From Thermohalobaculum sp039026375 (GTDB taxonomy: Bacteria > Pseudomonadota > Alphaproteobacteria > Rhodobacterales > Rhodobacteraceae): a stretch of 64,000 nucleotides of DNA. The DNA lies in assembly GCA_039026375.1 (NCBI GenBank), contig JBCCML010000023.1:1-64000 (forward strand), given 5' to 3'. Position 1 is the first letter of the stretch. Each line of letters begins with the position of its first letter. This document shows positions 8,706 through 17,966 of the stretch, piece after piece. The position numbers were made by a program, and so were the translations under genes. The notes under the pieces were generated by a model that was given only the letters and a program-made list of their open reading frames with translations, was not told where the DNA came from and made no database searches.

Positions 8706-9878
8706 ATGCAACCGATCCCGAACTCCATCGCTGCCATGGCAACTGAGCTGACCGAGTGGCGGCGGGATCTACATCGCCACCCCGAACTTGGCTATCAGGA
8801 AATGCGGACGGCGGGTGTTGTCGCTGAAAAGCTACGCCAGTTTGGTTTGGATGCAGTCGAAACTGGCATCGGCAAGACGGGTGTTGTTGGTGTACTGCAC
8901 GGTCGTGACGGGCCAGGCGAAGCGATCTTGTTGCGGGCGGATATGGACGCCCTGCCGATCCTTGAAGAGACTGGTAGTGGACATGCCTCGGTCAATCCTG
9001 GGGTAATGCACGCTTGCGGGCATGACGGTCACACGACGATGCTTTTGGGTGCGGCGAAGCACTTGGCTGAGACGCGAAACTTCGAAGGCACTGTGTATTT
9101 CTGCTTCCAGCCTGCCGAAGAGGGTGGCGCAGGCGCTAAAGCGATGATCGACGACGGTCTGTTCGATCGATTTCCTGCACGTGCTGTCTACGGGATGCAC
9201 AACTGGCCAGGTATGCCAGCTGGATCGTTCGGCGTTCGTCCGGGTCCCGTGATGGCGTCTGCAGATGAGTTTGTCATTCGGATCAAAGGGAGCGGGGGGC
9301 ATGCTGCAAAGCCTCATCTCACGCGGGACCCGGTCCTGGCAGGCGCTCAGATTGTGACGGCACTGCAATCGCTTGTTGCGCGCCGCGTGGATCCACTCAA
9401 GCCGGCAGTATTGTCCATCACGATGTTTCAGGCCGGAACTGCGTGCAACGTGATCCCTGATGAGGCCGTCATTGGTGGGACGAGACGTGCCTTCCATGCG
9501 GATGTCGAGGAGATGTTGCGCACGGAAACCACCCGCATCTGCGAGGAAGTCGCCCGCGCCATGGGGGTCAGTGTGGAGATCGACTCTGAAAGCACTCCTT
9601 ACCCGCCGACTGTGAACGACGCCAAACAAGCTGCGTTTGCGGGTGATGTGCTCGAGGAGGTGTTCGGAACCGACGCGGTTGACCGTTCTTGCGAACCGAC
9701 CATGGGGGGAGAAGACTTCGCTTTTATGGCTCAGGAGAAACCGGGGGCGTTCGTATTCATTGGCAATGGTGATACCGCTCAAGTGCACACATCTCGTTAC
9801 GACTTCAACGACGAGATCTCACCGGCTGGAGTCGCTTATTGGGCAAAGTTGGTCGAGACTGCACTGCCCGTCAGTTAA
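8706..9878 (+). CDS. M20D family amidohydrolase (hippurate hydrolase / IAA-amino acid hydrolase type)
   Basis: This 390-residue metallopeptidase-fold amidohydrolase should cleave N-acyl amino acids in the cytoplasm. The metal-ligand motif MHACGHDGH (about residues 101-109) supplies the Cys and His ligands typical of subfamily M20D, QPAEEGG (about 138-144) holds the catalytic glutamates, MHNWPGMPAG and GGHAAKPH follow, and the last His is near TSRYDFNDE. A GAGGAGC ribosome-binding site lies 8 nt before the ATG. It is 18 bp downstream of the methyltransferase gene and may share its transcript. Specificity could be hippurate, other N-acyl amino acids or indole-acetyl conjugates. Confidence 0.92.
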   Translation: MQPIPNSIAAMATELTEWRRDLHRHPELGYQEMRTAGVVAEKLRQFGLDAVETGIGKTGVVGVLHGRDGPGEAILLRADMDALPILEETGSGHASVNPGVMHACGHDGHTTMLLGAAKHLAETRNFEGTVYFCFQPAEEGGAGAKAMIDDGLFDRFPARAVYGMHNWPGMPAGSFGVRPGPVMASADEFVIRIKGSGGHAAKPHLTRDPVLAGAQIVTALQSLVARRVDPLKPAVLSITMFQAGTACNVIPDEAVIGGTRRAFHADVEEMLRTETTRICEEVARAMGVSVEIDSESTPYPPTVNDAKQAAFAGDVLEEVFGTDAVDRSCEPTMGGEDFAFMAQEKPGAFVFIGNGDTAQVHTSRYDFNDEISPAGVAYWAKLVETALPVS

Positions 9879-9979
9879 ACTGCAGTACGGGGGGACATCG
9901 TACCAAAGGTCGATCCGATTATGGTCACTGAAGTGCTGGACCCTTAGTGCGGTGCTAACTCTCACTGATCCAACTTGGC

Positions 9980-12832
9980 CTAAGCTAGGTGCTTTGCGAT
10001 GATCCCAGCCGCATGCGTTTGAGCTCTCTTCAGCTGTTCTGACAGCTCTGACCAATGATCCGTGCCGGCGGCGCGACTGAACACCTGTTTTAGTTCCTCC
10101 CCAATCGCCTCGGGATCCAGTTTTACTTCCACCGCCACGCGCTCGATCTGTTGCAGTGCTTGCTGAAGCTTTGCGGCTTTGATCAGCTGTTTTGCTTCCT
10201 CTTCGGTCAACCAGGCTATTTCAGCCAGTTTCTGGAGAGTGGGTAACAAAGGCTGTGCGCTAGGCAGACCCGTCAGGAGGCTGCCCACCTGAGAAAGAAA
10301 CTCAATTTCCATCAATCCGCCAGCCGCGTGCTTCAAGGACCATTGATCCTCGCGATCTAGCCTATTCGCTTCGACCAGACGCGCGCGCATCTCACGCGCT
10401 TGAATGAGCACCTCCTCTTGGCCGCGGCGTTTAGCTAGCGCGATTGCAGCGCTGGAGGCGATCTGTTTGCACAAACCCGGTGACCCAGCGACGGGCCGCG
10501 CTCTGGTCAGAGCAAGGTGTTCCCAAACCCATGCTTCGGTCATCTGATAACGTTCGAACGCACTCAGCGATACGGCAACTGGTCCAGCGCGACCCGACGG
10601 GCGCAATCGCATATCAACCTCGTAGATCGCGCCTTCTGCCGTTTGCGCAGTAAGTGCCATGATCAATGCCTGCGTCAGTCGACGGTAGTAGACGGAACTG
10701 GCGAGAGGTTTTTCGCCAACCGAGGCCTCGACGTCGCCGGCATCGAAAATGATGATCAGATCGAGATCGGAGCCAGCGGTCATTTCCTTTGACCCGAGCT
10801 TGCCGAATGCCAACACAGCAAGTCCATTGCCTGGCGGTGCGCCATGACGTTTCTGAAAGTCGCCGATCACATGCGGCAAAAGGCCGTTGATGAAGGTTTC
10901 AGCAACTCGCGAGAAGCTGGCGCATGCCTCTGCCGGACTAGCTAGATTGCGAAGGACCTGTACACCAACCTGGAACCATCTCTCCCGGGCCCAGCGCCGC
11001 GTAGCATCCAGCACCTGTTCGTAGTCTTTGATCCCTGCAAGGCGCATGGTCAGATCTGCAGCTAGCAAATCTTGATCAGGCAAAGGTTGCCAGAAGTCGC
11101 GGTCCAACAACGCGTCCAGCGTTTGAGGATGGCGTGAAAGATAGCTAGCGAGGCGTGGCGCTGCTGAGCATATCTCTACAATCAGATCCAACAACTTTGG
11201 ATTAGCCGTAAACAACGAAAAGACCTGGACACCTGCTGGCAGACCAGTAAGGAACCGGTCGAATTGGACAAGCGCACGATCTGGGTCGGCAGCCCCAGCT
11301 AGGCGCTGGACGATCTGACCTTCGAGATCGGAGATTAGCCCTTGTGCGCGGTCAGAGCGGGTGGCGGTAATCCAGCCATTCTGCCAGCGCCGCACAGTGC
11401 GTAAGGCGTCTCCTGGACGATTGAAGCCCTTTTTAAGAAATGTGTCCTCAGTGCCTGTTGGCTCAACCGCCTGGACCGGCGGTGCGCGATGACCGAAGAA
11501 CTCTTCGGTTGCTCTATGCACGCGCTCCATCAGCCTGCTTACGTTGCTGTCAAAGCTGTCGAGATCGTCCTGACCCGCCAGCGCTGCAACCCGAGCCCGG
11601 GCCTCCCGAGATTTGGGTAGAGTGTGGGTTTGGGCATCCTCGATCATCTGAAGACGGTGCTCCAGCATTCTCAATTCCCGATAGTCTTCGGATAGCTGAT
11701 CGCGGATATCCTCTTCTATCAGGCCGGCGCCCGCCAGGGCATCGAGCGCGCCCACAGTTGTAGATAAACGTAAAGCTGGATCGCGCCCGCCCATGATCAG
11801 CTGACGTGTTTGCGCGAAAAACTCGATCTCACGAATGCCGCCCTGTCCCCGCTTTAGGTCAACTCCAGCAACACCCAACTTTGGCGCTGTTGCCTGTTGC
11901 AATCGGATCTTTCGCAGCAACGAGTGCACATCTTCAATGGAAGCGAAATCCAGGTGACGGCGCCAGACAAAGGGGTTGAGCCGCCCCAAATACTTCGTAC
12001 CGGCTACTTGATCTACCAGCGGCCGCGCTTTGATGTGGGCCGCGCGTTCCCACGTCCGCCCAGCAGCCTCATAGTATCGCTCTGCGGCGGCTAAAGACAG
12101 GCAGACGGGTGTTGTAGACGGTGTCGGGCGCAGTCGAAGGTCTGTCCTGAAAACGTATCCTTCGCCTGTGTTCTCCCCAATCAGCTGGACCAATTGGCGG
12201 GTCACGTGAATGTAGCGTGCGCGTGCCGCGACGATGTTCGAGTTGTCGAAGAGGGCATCGTCAAACAGGACGATTGCGTCGATGTCCGAGGAGTAGTTCA
12301 ACTCATGCGCGCCCCATTTGCCCATGGCCAAAACGACGTACCCAGCGCCGTGCGAGAGACTGTCTGGCTCCAGCCCTGGAAGTCGACCAGCAGCAAGCTC
12401 CTGATGCAAAAGCCAGCGGCTCGCGCAACCCACGGCAACATCTGCTAGCTGCGAGAGGGCATCAGTCACTTGTTCCAGTTGCCAGACGCCGCCTAGGTCG
12501 GCCAAAGCCACCAGCAGCGAAGTGCGTGATTTGGCAGCTCTAAGGGCTGATGACAGGCTGTCTCGCGACGCTTCAGAAGTTGAGGCGGCTTCAATGTCCT
12601 GAAGTAGAGCGAATAGCGCGTCTTCAGGCGCTTTTGCCGACGCATCCTCAAGCCAAGTTGAATGCCGGACTATGAGTCGGGCTAGAAAAGGACTGGAGCC
12701 AGCTGCACCAGCGAGCAAGTCACCCAATGGTCCTGTGGTTAGGTCTCCGCTTAGGCGTTGAATGACTGACGTTGCTCGGTCGGGATCAAAGGTTAGGGGG
12801 GCAGAGCAGATGCGATTACGAAGTGCCGTCAT
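9980..12832 (-). CDS. glnE: Bifunctional glutamine synthetase adenylyltransferase/adenylyl-removing enzyme
   Basis: GlnE adds AMP to, and removes AMP from, glutamine synthetase, so tuning ammonia assimilation to nitrogen status under control of PII protein. The protein has 950 residues, the usual length. Two nucleotidyltransferase domains are visible: the N-terminal adenylyl-removing domain with SSDIDAIVLFDD (about residues 180-191) and the C-terminal adenylyltransferase domain with GSDLDLIIIFDAG (about 690-702). Helical PII-response regions lie between and after them. Both acidic pairs are intact, so both activities should be retained. The crotonase gene lies 31 bp upstream on the same strand. 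Confidence 0.97.
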   Translation of the reverse strand: MTALRNRICSAPLTFDPDRATSVIQRLSGDLTTGPLGDLLAGAAGSSPFLARLIVRHSTWLEDASAKAPEDALFALLQDIEAASTSEASRDSLSSALRAAKSRTSLLVALADLGGVWQLEQVTDALSQLADVAVGCASRWLLHQELAAGRLPGLEPDSLSHGAGYVVLAMGKWGAHELNYSSDIDAIVLFDDALFDNSNIVAARARYIHVTRQLVQLIGENTGEGYVFRTDLRLRPTPSTTPVCLSLAAAERYYEAAGRTWERAAHIKARPLVDQVAGTKYLGRLNPFVWRRHLDFASIEDVHSLLRKIRLQQATAPKLGVAGVDLKRGQGGIREIEFFAQTRQLIMGGRDPALRLSTTVGALDALAGAGLIEEDIRDQLSEDYRELRMLEHRLQMIEDAQTHTLPKSREARARVAALAGQDDLDSFDSNVSRLMERVHRATEEFFGHRAPPVQAVEPTGTEDTFLKKGFNRPGDALRTVRRWQNGWITATRSDRAQGLISDLEGQIVQRLAGAADPDRALVQFDRFLTGLPAGVQVFSLFTANPKLLDLIVEICSAAPRLASYLSRHPQTLDALLDRDFWQPLPDQDLLAADLTMRLAGIKDYEQVLDATRRWARERWFQVGVQVLRNLASPAEACASFSRVAETFINGLLPHVIGDFQKRHGAPPGNGLAVLAFGKLGSKEMTAGSDLDLIIIFDAGDVEASVGEKPLASSVYYRRLTQALIMALTAQTAEGAIYEVDMRLRPSGRAGPVAVSLSAFERYQMTEAWVWEHLALTRARPVAGSPGLCKQIASSAAIALAKRRGQEEVLIQAREMRARLVEANRLDREDQWSLKHAAGGLMEIEFLSQVGSLLTGLPSAQPLLPTLQKLAEIAWLTEEEAKQLIKAAKLQQALQQIERVAVEVKLDPEAIGEELKQVFSRAAGTDHWSELSEQLKRAQTHAAGIIAKHLA

Positions 12833-12863
12833 GCAACCAGGGTCTTGTCCTGGCTGTTTGCTG

Positions 12864-13640
12864 TCAACGGCCTTGATAACTGGCAGGTCGCTTCTGCAGG
12901 AACGCCATCACACCTTCTTTGAAGTCCCGGCTCCTACCAGCTTCGGCCTGCAGCTCTGCTTCTCTTTGCAATTGGCTTTGCAGATCGTTTGAAAGGCTTT
13001 CAGCCATCGCTTGCTTCATAAGACGATACGCAATCGTTGGGCCGTCCGCCAGGCGCTGCGAGATTGATTGTACAACTGTGTCTAGTTCATCGTCCTCAAC
13101 GGCGGACCAGATCAATCCCCAATCAGCGGCATGGTTCGCTGGGATCGGCTCTGCCAACAGGCACATTCCCAACGCCCGCGCCCTGCCCACGAGACGTGGT
13201 AGCCAGTAAGTGCCTCCTGCATCCGGTACAAGGCCAATCCTTGCAAATGCTTCAAGGAACGAAGCAGACTTAGCGGCGACTACAATGTCGGCGGATAGTG
13301 CAAGGTTGGCTCCTGCGCCCGCCGCAACTCCGTTTACTGCGCAAATCGTTGGGACTGGGCAGTCATAAACCAATTTCACAAGTGGCTCATACTCTTCGCG
13401 CAGGGTTCTTTCCAGATCCAGGTCAGCAAAGCTTCCGACATCGCCCAAGTCTTGCCCCGCGCAGAATCCGGGGCCATTGCCGGTCAGAACCACCGCTCGC
13501 GCTGTCTCTGGGGCTAGTGTGAGCGCCTCAATCAATTCACGGCGCATGACTGCGTTCAGCGCGTTCATTCGGTCTGGACGGTTCAACCGGATCGTTGCCA
13601 CGCTGTCGATAACGTCCATTTGGATTGTTTCGAACGGCAT
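12864..13640 (-). CDS. Enoyl-CoA hydratase/isomerase family protein (PaaG-like)
   Basis: This 258-residue crotonase-fold enzyme carries LNRPDRMNALN near the N-terminus, the oxyanion-hole segments PGFCAGQDL and CAVNGVAAGAGANLALSADIV, and AFARIGLVPDAGGTYWLPRLVG around residues 125-146. These match PaaG, the 2-(1,2-epoxyphenyl)acetyl-CoA isomerase of phenylacetate degradation, but other paa genes are not in the window and a general 2-enoyl-CoA hydratase/isomerase role is also possible. The ATG at 13640 has a GAGGAG ribosome-binding site 9 nt upstream; the frame stays open further upstream but without a credible start. It is divergent from the DUF6473 gene. Confidence 0.88.
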   Translation of the reverse strand: MPFETIQMDVIDSVATIRLNRPDRMNALNAVMRRELIEALTLAPETARAVVLTGNGPGFCAGQDLGDVGSFADLDLERTLREEYEPLVKLVYDCPVPTICAVNGVAAGAGANLALSADIVVAAKSASFLEAFARIGLVPDAGGTYWLPRLVGRARALGMCLLAEPIPANHAADWGLIWSAVEDDELDTVVQSISQRLADGPTIAYRLMKQAMAESLSNDLQSQLQREAELQAEAGRSRDFKEGVMAFLQKRPASYQGR

Positions 13641-13754
13641 TTGACATCTCCTCGCCCGATATTCCGCAGGAGAGGACCTGTTGATTAGCGCTTCGTCAAC
13701 TGCTTTCCGGCCATGTTTACGCAACGTTCGCAGTGGTGCCTGCTGGAGTTTCGC

Positions 13755-14612
13755 ATGTCTGACTTTGAGATCGACGACCCGCTCTTCGACTACCAGACTT
13801 ATCGTTTTGGTCGTAGTCGTCAGATCTTTCGAGGCCCGCAACCTGAGGTTTCGGGAAAGTACGTCGCGTTTATTGGATCCGGTTACACCTTTGGACGCTA
13901 CTCAGACATGCCTTTTGCGGAGATTCTTGGCCGCCAGCTAGAAATGACGACTTTGAACCTGGGGACTGAGGGCGCTGGTCCGGGGTTCTTTCTTGGTGAC
14001 CCGGAGGTTAGAGGCGCTGCCTCGAAGGCCGCTGTTACAGTCGTTGAAGCGATGAGCGCATCAGCAATTTCAAACCGGATGTTTACGGTGCGCCCTCGGC
14101 GAAACTCACGCCTTCATGAAGTGTCGGATCTGCTTACTGGGATTTATCCGGAGGTGGATTTTGATCGCTTCGCGTACACCAAACCGATGCTGCGCTACTT
14201 GAAAGAACTGGACGAGGCGCGTTTTCGGCTGGTTGTGAACGAAATGAAAAATGCCTGGATCGGTCGCACACAGACGTTGCTGTCCTCGCTCAAGTCGCAG
14301 ACGCTATTGTTTTGGTTTTCAAGACGGCACCCTGACGATCTGATATCTGACCAATCGGATCCTACTGGTATGCATTATCCCCACTACGTCGATCGTGCCA
14401 TGCTTGACGCCGTAAAGCACACCACCGACGGGATCGTCGAATGCATCTCCGACGTTGGTTTGCCGCAAGATCTGCGGATCGAGGGGCGAGCTGTTCTATT
14501 CAAGCCTTCCGGCGCCCCAATCAATGAAAACCGCGAGATGCCCTCGCCGCAGATGCATCAGTTGGCTGCTCAGATGCTTTTGCCGGAAATCCAACGGCTA
14601 ATGGACATTTGA
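13755..14612 (+). CDS. DUF6473 family protein
   Basis: This 285-residue protein matches a family I recognise as DUF6473, found largely in Rhodobacteraceae. The signature pieces are FDYQTYRFGRSRQIFRGP near the N-terminus, then KYVAFIGSGYTFGRYSDMPFAEIL and LNLGTEGAGPGFFLGDP. No catalytic role has been set. The GSGYTFGRY and LNLG pieces recall SGNH/GDSL-like loops, but I see no convincing Ser-Asp-His set. The ATG at 13755 has GCTGGAG 8 nt upstream; an in-frame ATG at 13713 would add 14 residues without a good ribosome-binding site. There is no signal peptide. The next gene begins 134 bp downstream. Confidence 0.8.
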   Translation: MSDFEIDDPLFDYQTYRFGRSRQIFRGPQPEVSGKYVAFIGSGYTFGRYSDMPFAEILGRQLEMTTLNLGTEGAGPGFFLGDPEVRGAASKAAVTVVEAMSASAISNRMFTVRPRRNSRLHEVSDLLTGIYPEVDFDRFAYTKPMLRYLKELDEARFRLVVNEMKNAWIGRTQTLLSSLKSQTLLFWFSRRHPDDLISDQSDPTGMHYPHYVDRAMLDAVKHTTDGIVECISDVGLPQDLRIEGRAVLFKPSGAPINENREMPSPQMHQLAAQMLLPEIQRLMDI

Positions 14613-14746
14613 ACTCGGCGGATCGCCGACTGGCGGCTCTCTGATGCACGCCAGTCCCGGTCCGCACAGAATTTTCCCCTTGCAGTTTGTAAGGCGCACT
14701 CGCAAGTACATCCTCGGATGCATTGTCTTGTTGCGAGGCCCGCCTA

Positions 14747-15559
14747 ATGTCCGACGCCGCTGTAACCGCTGACGCTGGTTTACCCATCCCCGCTGGCGTT
14801 TATGCCGAAAAAGTAGTGTCGGTTCAGCACTACACCGACAGGCTCTTCAAGTTCCGGATCACACGTCCTGCCGCCTTTCGGTTCCGTTCGGGCGAGTTTG
14901 TAATGATCGGGTTGCCCAACGCCGAGAAGCCAGTGTTCCGGGCATATTCCATTGCGTCGCCGTCATGGGACGAAGAACTGGACTTTTTTTCGATCAAGGT
15001 TCCTGACGGCCCTTTGACCGAGCATCTTCAAAAGGTGGAACCCGGCGATACCGTTCTCATGCGAAAGAAAGCTGTCGGGACTTTGGTCAATGATGCACTG
15101 GTGCCTGGAAAACGCCTGTGGCTGTTCTCTACAGGAACCGGCATCGCTCCGTTTGCCTCCATTATCCGAGATCCAGAGACTTATGATAAGTTTGAGCAGG
15201 TCATTCTGTGCCACACTTGTAGGATGGCGGCGGAGCTGACTTACGGTTTCGAGCTTGTCGCTGCGACCAAGGAAGATCCGCTAGTTGGGGAGGAAGCGAC
15301 GGACAAACTCGTGCATTACGCAACGACAACCCGAGAACAAACCAAACACATGGGTCGGATCACCGATTTGATTACATCTGGCAAAGTCTTTGTGGACCTT
15401 GACGTCGCCCCGCTCGATCCAGCGGTCGATCGCGGCATGATCTGCGGTTCGATGGATTTCTTGAACGACACAAAAGAAATCCTGGAGAAGGCAGGGATGG
15501 AGGAGGGCGCAAACTCGAAACCGGCAGAGTTCGTTGTCGAACGAGCGTTCGTCGACTAA
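14747..15559 (+). CDS. fpr: Ferredoxin--NADP reductase
   Basis: This 270-residue flavoprotein should pass electrons between NADPH and ferredoxin or flavodoxin. RAYSIASP (about residues 65-72) is the FAD-binding R-x-Y-S motif, STGTGIAPFASI (about 128-139) binds the NADP pyrophosphate, and the C-terminal end FVVERAFVD is the typical tail of bacterial subclass Fpr enzymes that stacks on the flavin. The ATG at 14747 gives the standard length; an ATG at 14723 is also in frame. The last 4 bp overlap the 3' end of the convergent methyltransferase gene. Confidence 0.95.
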   Translation: MSDAAVTADAGLPIPAGVYAEKVVSVQHYTDRLFKFRITRPAAFRFRSGEFVMIGLPNAEKPVFRAYSIASPSWDEELDFFSIKVPDGPLTEHLQKVEPGDTVLMRKKAVGTLVNDALVPGKRLWLFSTGTGIAPFASIIRDPETYDKFEQVILCHTCRMAAELTYGFELVAATKEDPLVGEEATDKLVHYATTTREQTKHMGRITDLITSGKVFVDLDVAPLDPAVDRGMICGSMDFLNDTKEILEKAGMEEGANSKPAEFVVERAFVD

Positions 15560-16479
15560 GCGCTCACTGGTTTGTCAAAAACGCTAATCCAATAAGCAAA
15601 TACACCTCGCCCAGAAAGCTCGGTGAAAAGGTAGCCGGATACGGCCGTGCTGACCAATGGCCTAGGTAAAAGCGCTTTGATTATCCGCGCGATGATTGGC
15701 CGGTTCAGATAGCGTCTGGCAAGACGGTCACAACGTTCGAGCGACGGCAGTATTTGGTCTGTTCGGTCATGTTCTTCGGTCAAGTCGAAGCCTGCTGAAA
15801 TGATCGCCGAGCGAACGGCGGGATAGCCTTCAAAGCTACCCACCGTCATGCCGCGCGCCAAAAGCGCGAGTGCGCGGTTCTCGGCGAGACTGCACTCGTG
15901 TGCTGGCCGCCCTCGATATCCATCAATCACGATGAATCGCCCACCAGGCCGCAATACGCGCCATACTTCACGGGCGATCCGCTCTTTGGAATCGCTATGG
16001 CACAGCGCCTCTACAACAAACACCAAGTCCTGGCTTCCGTCTTCAAAGGCAGAAAGATCGTGGAAGTCGCCGTAGCGTGCCTGAAAGTTGGTAACGTCTT
16101 TTCCGTCATGCTCAGCATATGCGAGTTGGGCAGGAGTTATATCGACACCGACAATCCTAAGCTCCGGATGACTTCGTGCGAGCCAGATCGAATTCATCCC
16201 GCGTCCAGTAGCCAGTTCCAGTATCGTGGTTGCTGCTTCTGGTAGCCGTGAGGAGACGAACTTCGCCTGCCCCTGAAAGTCTTCTGGGTGGAATGATCCA
16301 CTCTCGCTTAGCCCCATATGCACCGCGTTTCCGCGATCGTGATAGCGGCTATAGGCGTGGCGGCTTACCCTGTAGTAGCGTTCGATTTCAACTGGTCCGC
16401 AGCGCACTTCAGAGAGTTGGTCCAAGTCAAACAACCTAGACAATTCGTCCAATCGGTTTTGCAACGCGTCGAAACCCAT
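15556..16479 (-). CDS. Class I SAM-dependent methyltransferase
   Basis: This 307-residue protein has motif I ILELATGRGMNSIWLA (about residues 88-103), motif II RIVGVDITP, post-I YGDFHDL, and motif V-like VWRVLRPGGRFIVIDGY. The N-terminal part YYRVSRHAYSRYHDRGNAVHMGL resembles methyltransferases acting on small or lipid-like substrates, but I cannot name the substrate. The C-terminal about 70 residues include a hydrophobic stretch that could touch the membrane. The ATG at 16479 has AAGGA 7 nt upstream. It is the last gene of a leftward operon after DUF1285 and PCu(A)C-like genes (gaps of 9-10 bp), and its end overlaps fpr by 4 bp. Confidence 0.85.
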   Translation of the reverse strand: MGFDALQNRLDELSRLFDLDQLSEVRCGPVEIERYYRVSRHAYSRYHDRGNAVHMGLSESGSFHPEDFQGQAKFVSSRLPEAATTILELATGRGMNSIWLARSHPELRIVGVDITPAQLAYAEHDGKDVTNFQARYGDFHDLSAFEDGSQDLVFVVEALCHSDSKERIAREVWRVLRPGGRFIVIDGYRGRPAHECSLAENRALALLARGMTVGSFEGYPAVRSAIISAGFDLTEEHDRTDQILPSLERCDRLARRYLNRPIIARIIKALLPRPLVSTAVSGYLFTELSGRGVFAYWISVFDKPVSA

Positions 16480-16489
16480 GAAGCAATCC

Positions 16490-17242
16490 TTAGTCTGCAA
16501 CTAATGGGATCTCAGCGCTGATTGGTTCGCCGTTCATCACGAACAGCTGTTCATCAGCAGTCAAAAGCATAGCCTGGGCCATGTAGCGACCTCGCAGCAA
16601 GCGACCGATCCTTGTCGGATCTGAGACGCGCTGAATGATCTTCATGCCGTCCACATAAATGCCGACGCGGGCTCTTGCTAAGTCGGGGCCGTCAGCCAAT
16701 TCAGCTATTCTCTCAGCTAGCCCAAATTCGGAAGTTATCAGCCAGCCGGTGTCATCAGCGATTGCCGTGAGAACTGGTTCCCAGGGCTGCGAACCCGTAA
16801 CCATTTCGACGAGTCGTGATCCTTCGTCGGATGAAAGTAGAGTAAAACGCGCACTTACCTCAACCGGTCCAGACCTCGTAAACTCTAACGAAAGTGGCAA
16901 TTCAGATCCCTCTGCAGGTGCCTCAACCAGCCCCATGACTGCAATATGGCCGGCTTCCAATGTAAGCGCTGACGTGGATCTTCCTGGCACGGGTAATCCG
17001 GCCCCCGTTCTTGCCTTAAGTATCGTGAGCTGAGCGTTGGATGCATTGGCGTCGATCAGTTGATCCGGTCCGCCAGAATTCACCAATCGCATCGTCACCA
17101 TCACCGTGTGCGGTGCCCCGGGCACGGGGCTCGCGATGACGTGGTCGATCACTATTTCCGGCGCCTCAGAGCTTGAACGGTACCAGCCGGCCACGCCAAT
17201 CAAAGTCCCCAAAGCAATCGCCGCGATAAACCGAAGGAGCAA
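16490..17242 (-). CDS. Membrane-anchored PCu(A)C-like protein without the copper motif
   Basis: This 250-residue protein has an N-terminal hydrophobic segment (residues 3-20) that acts as signal or anchor. Residues about 30-135 resemble the periplasmic copper chaperone PCu(A)C/DUF461 fold: MVTMRLVNSGGPDQLIDANASN, then LEAGHIAVMGLVEAPAEGSELPLSLEF and PVEVSARF. The family's copper site (H-x-M with further Met and His) is not intact: only HIAVM remains, and the upstream H-M is missing. The C-terminal about 110 residues are unlike anything I recognise. It sits between DUF1285 and a methyltransferase, 9 bp and 10 bp from its neighbours. A metal role is doubtful. Confidence 0.65.
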   Translation of the reverse strand: MLLRFIAAIALGTLIGVAGWYRSSSEAPEIVIDHVIASPVPGAPHTVMVTMRLVNSGGPDQLIDANASNAQLTILKARTGAGLPVPGRSTSALTLEAGHIAVMGLVEAPAEGSELPLSLEFTRSGPVEVSARFTLLSSDEGSRLVEMVTGSQPWEPVLTAIADDTGWLITSEFGLAERIAELADGPDLARARVGIYVDGMKIIQRVSDPTRIGRLLRGRYMAQAMLLTADEQLFVMNGEPISAEIPLVAD

Positions 17243-17251
17243 GATTCTGCC

Positions 17252-17890
17252 TCAGTCTTCCAACTCGGCGGACGGGATTACAGGGAAAAACACGCCCCCA
17301 GATCGCAAACCGAACCATGAGATTTCGTCGACGATTTCGTCTTCACCGATGTCGATCAGGCGGTAATAGCTTTTCCGATCGATCAACGCCTCCAGACCCC
17401 GCCGGACGTGAATGTATGGCGACGGTTCACCAGTCTTCTTGTCGCGTACAACTCGGATTGGATTATCAGCGCGTGCAATTGCCAAGTCTCCGACATTCGT
17501 TTCGAATGTGATCACTTGTGCGGGGCCGGGGTCTGCGACGCTGAAGTCAACAGCTACAAATGGCGCATCATCTACCTTAATGCCAATTTTCTCAACTGGG
17601 GTAACCAGGAAGTATTTGCCCTCTTCTAGCTTCAGGACCGAAGCGAAGAGTTTCACCAACTCTTGTCTGCCTATTGGCGTGCCTAAATACCACCAAAGAC
17701 CATCGCGCGAGATCCGGATATCCAGGTCCCCGCAATACGGTGGATTCCAAAGATGAACCGGCGGAGGACCTTTGCCTTCGCGTGTTGCAGCAGAAACCGC
17801 TTTAGCCAGTGAGTCTGCTGCGGCTGGGTCTGGTTCGTTTCGGGCGCCGCTCCCGTTAACGGACAATTGTTCACTCCATCTATTTGGCAT
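17252..17890 (-). CDS. DUF1285 family protein
   Basis: This 212-residue protein fits DUF1285: the core PPVHLWNPPYCGDLDIRISRDGLWWYLGTPIGRQELVKLFASVL, followed by a beta-rich part ending PYIHVRRGLEALIDRKSYYRL, is the family pattern. Function is unknown. There is no signal peptide, so it is probably cytoplasmic. The ATG at 17890 fits the family's usual length. It heads a leftward three-gene operon and is divergent from the MoxR operon across a 76-bp gap. Confidence 0.88.
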   Translation of the reverse strand: MPNRWSEQLSVNGSGARNEPDPAAADSLAKAVSAATREGKGPPPVHLWNPPYCGDLDIRISRDGLWWYLGTPIGRQELVKLFASVLKLEEGKYFLVTPVEKIGIKVDDAPFVAVDFSVADPGPAQVITFETNVGDLAIARADNPIRVVRDKKTGEPSPYIHVRRGLEALIDRKSYYRLIDIGEDEIVDEISWFGLRSGGVFFPVIPSAELED

Positions 17891-17966
17891 ACGCGCCGAC
17901 GGCCTATGTAATGCCAAGATAGGCGTTGGGCGAGGAAGATTCGCCAAAGCACCAGAGAGGCAAAGC

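Noticed and set aside
8832..9788. Long open frame on the minus strand (318 codons)
   Set aside because: It is antisense to the M20D amidohydrolase gene, whose catalytic motifs are intact. The translation has no recognisable domain.
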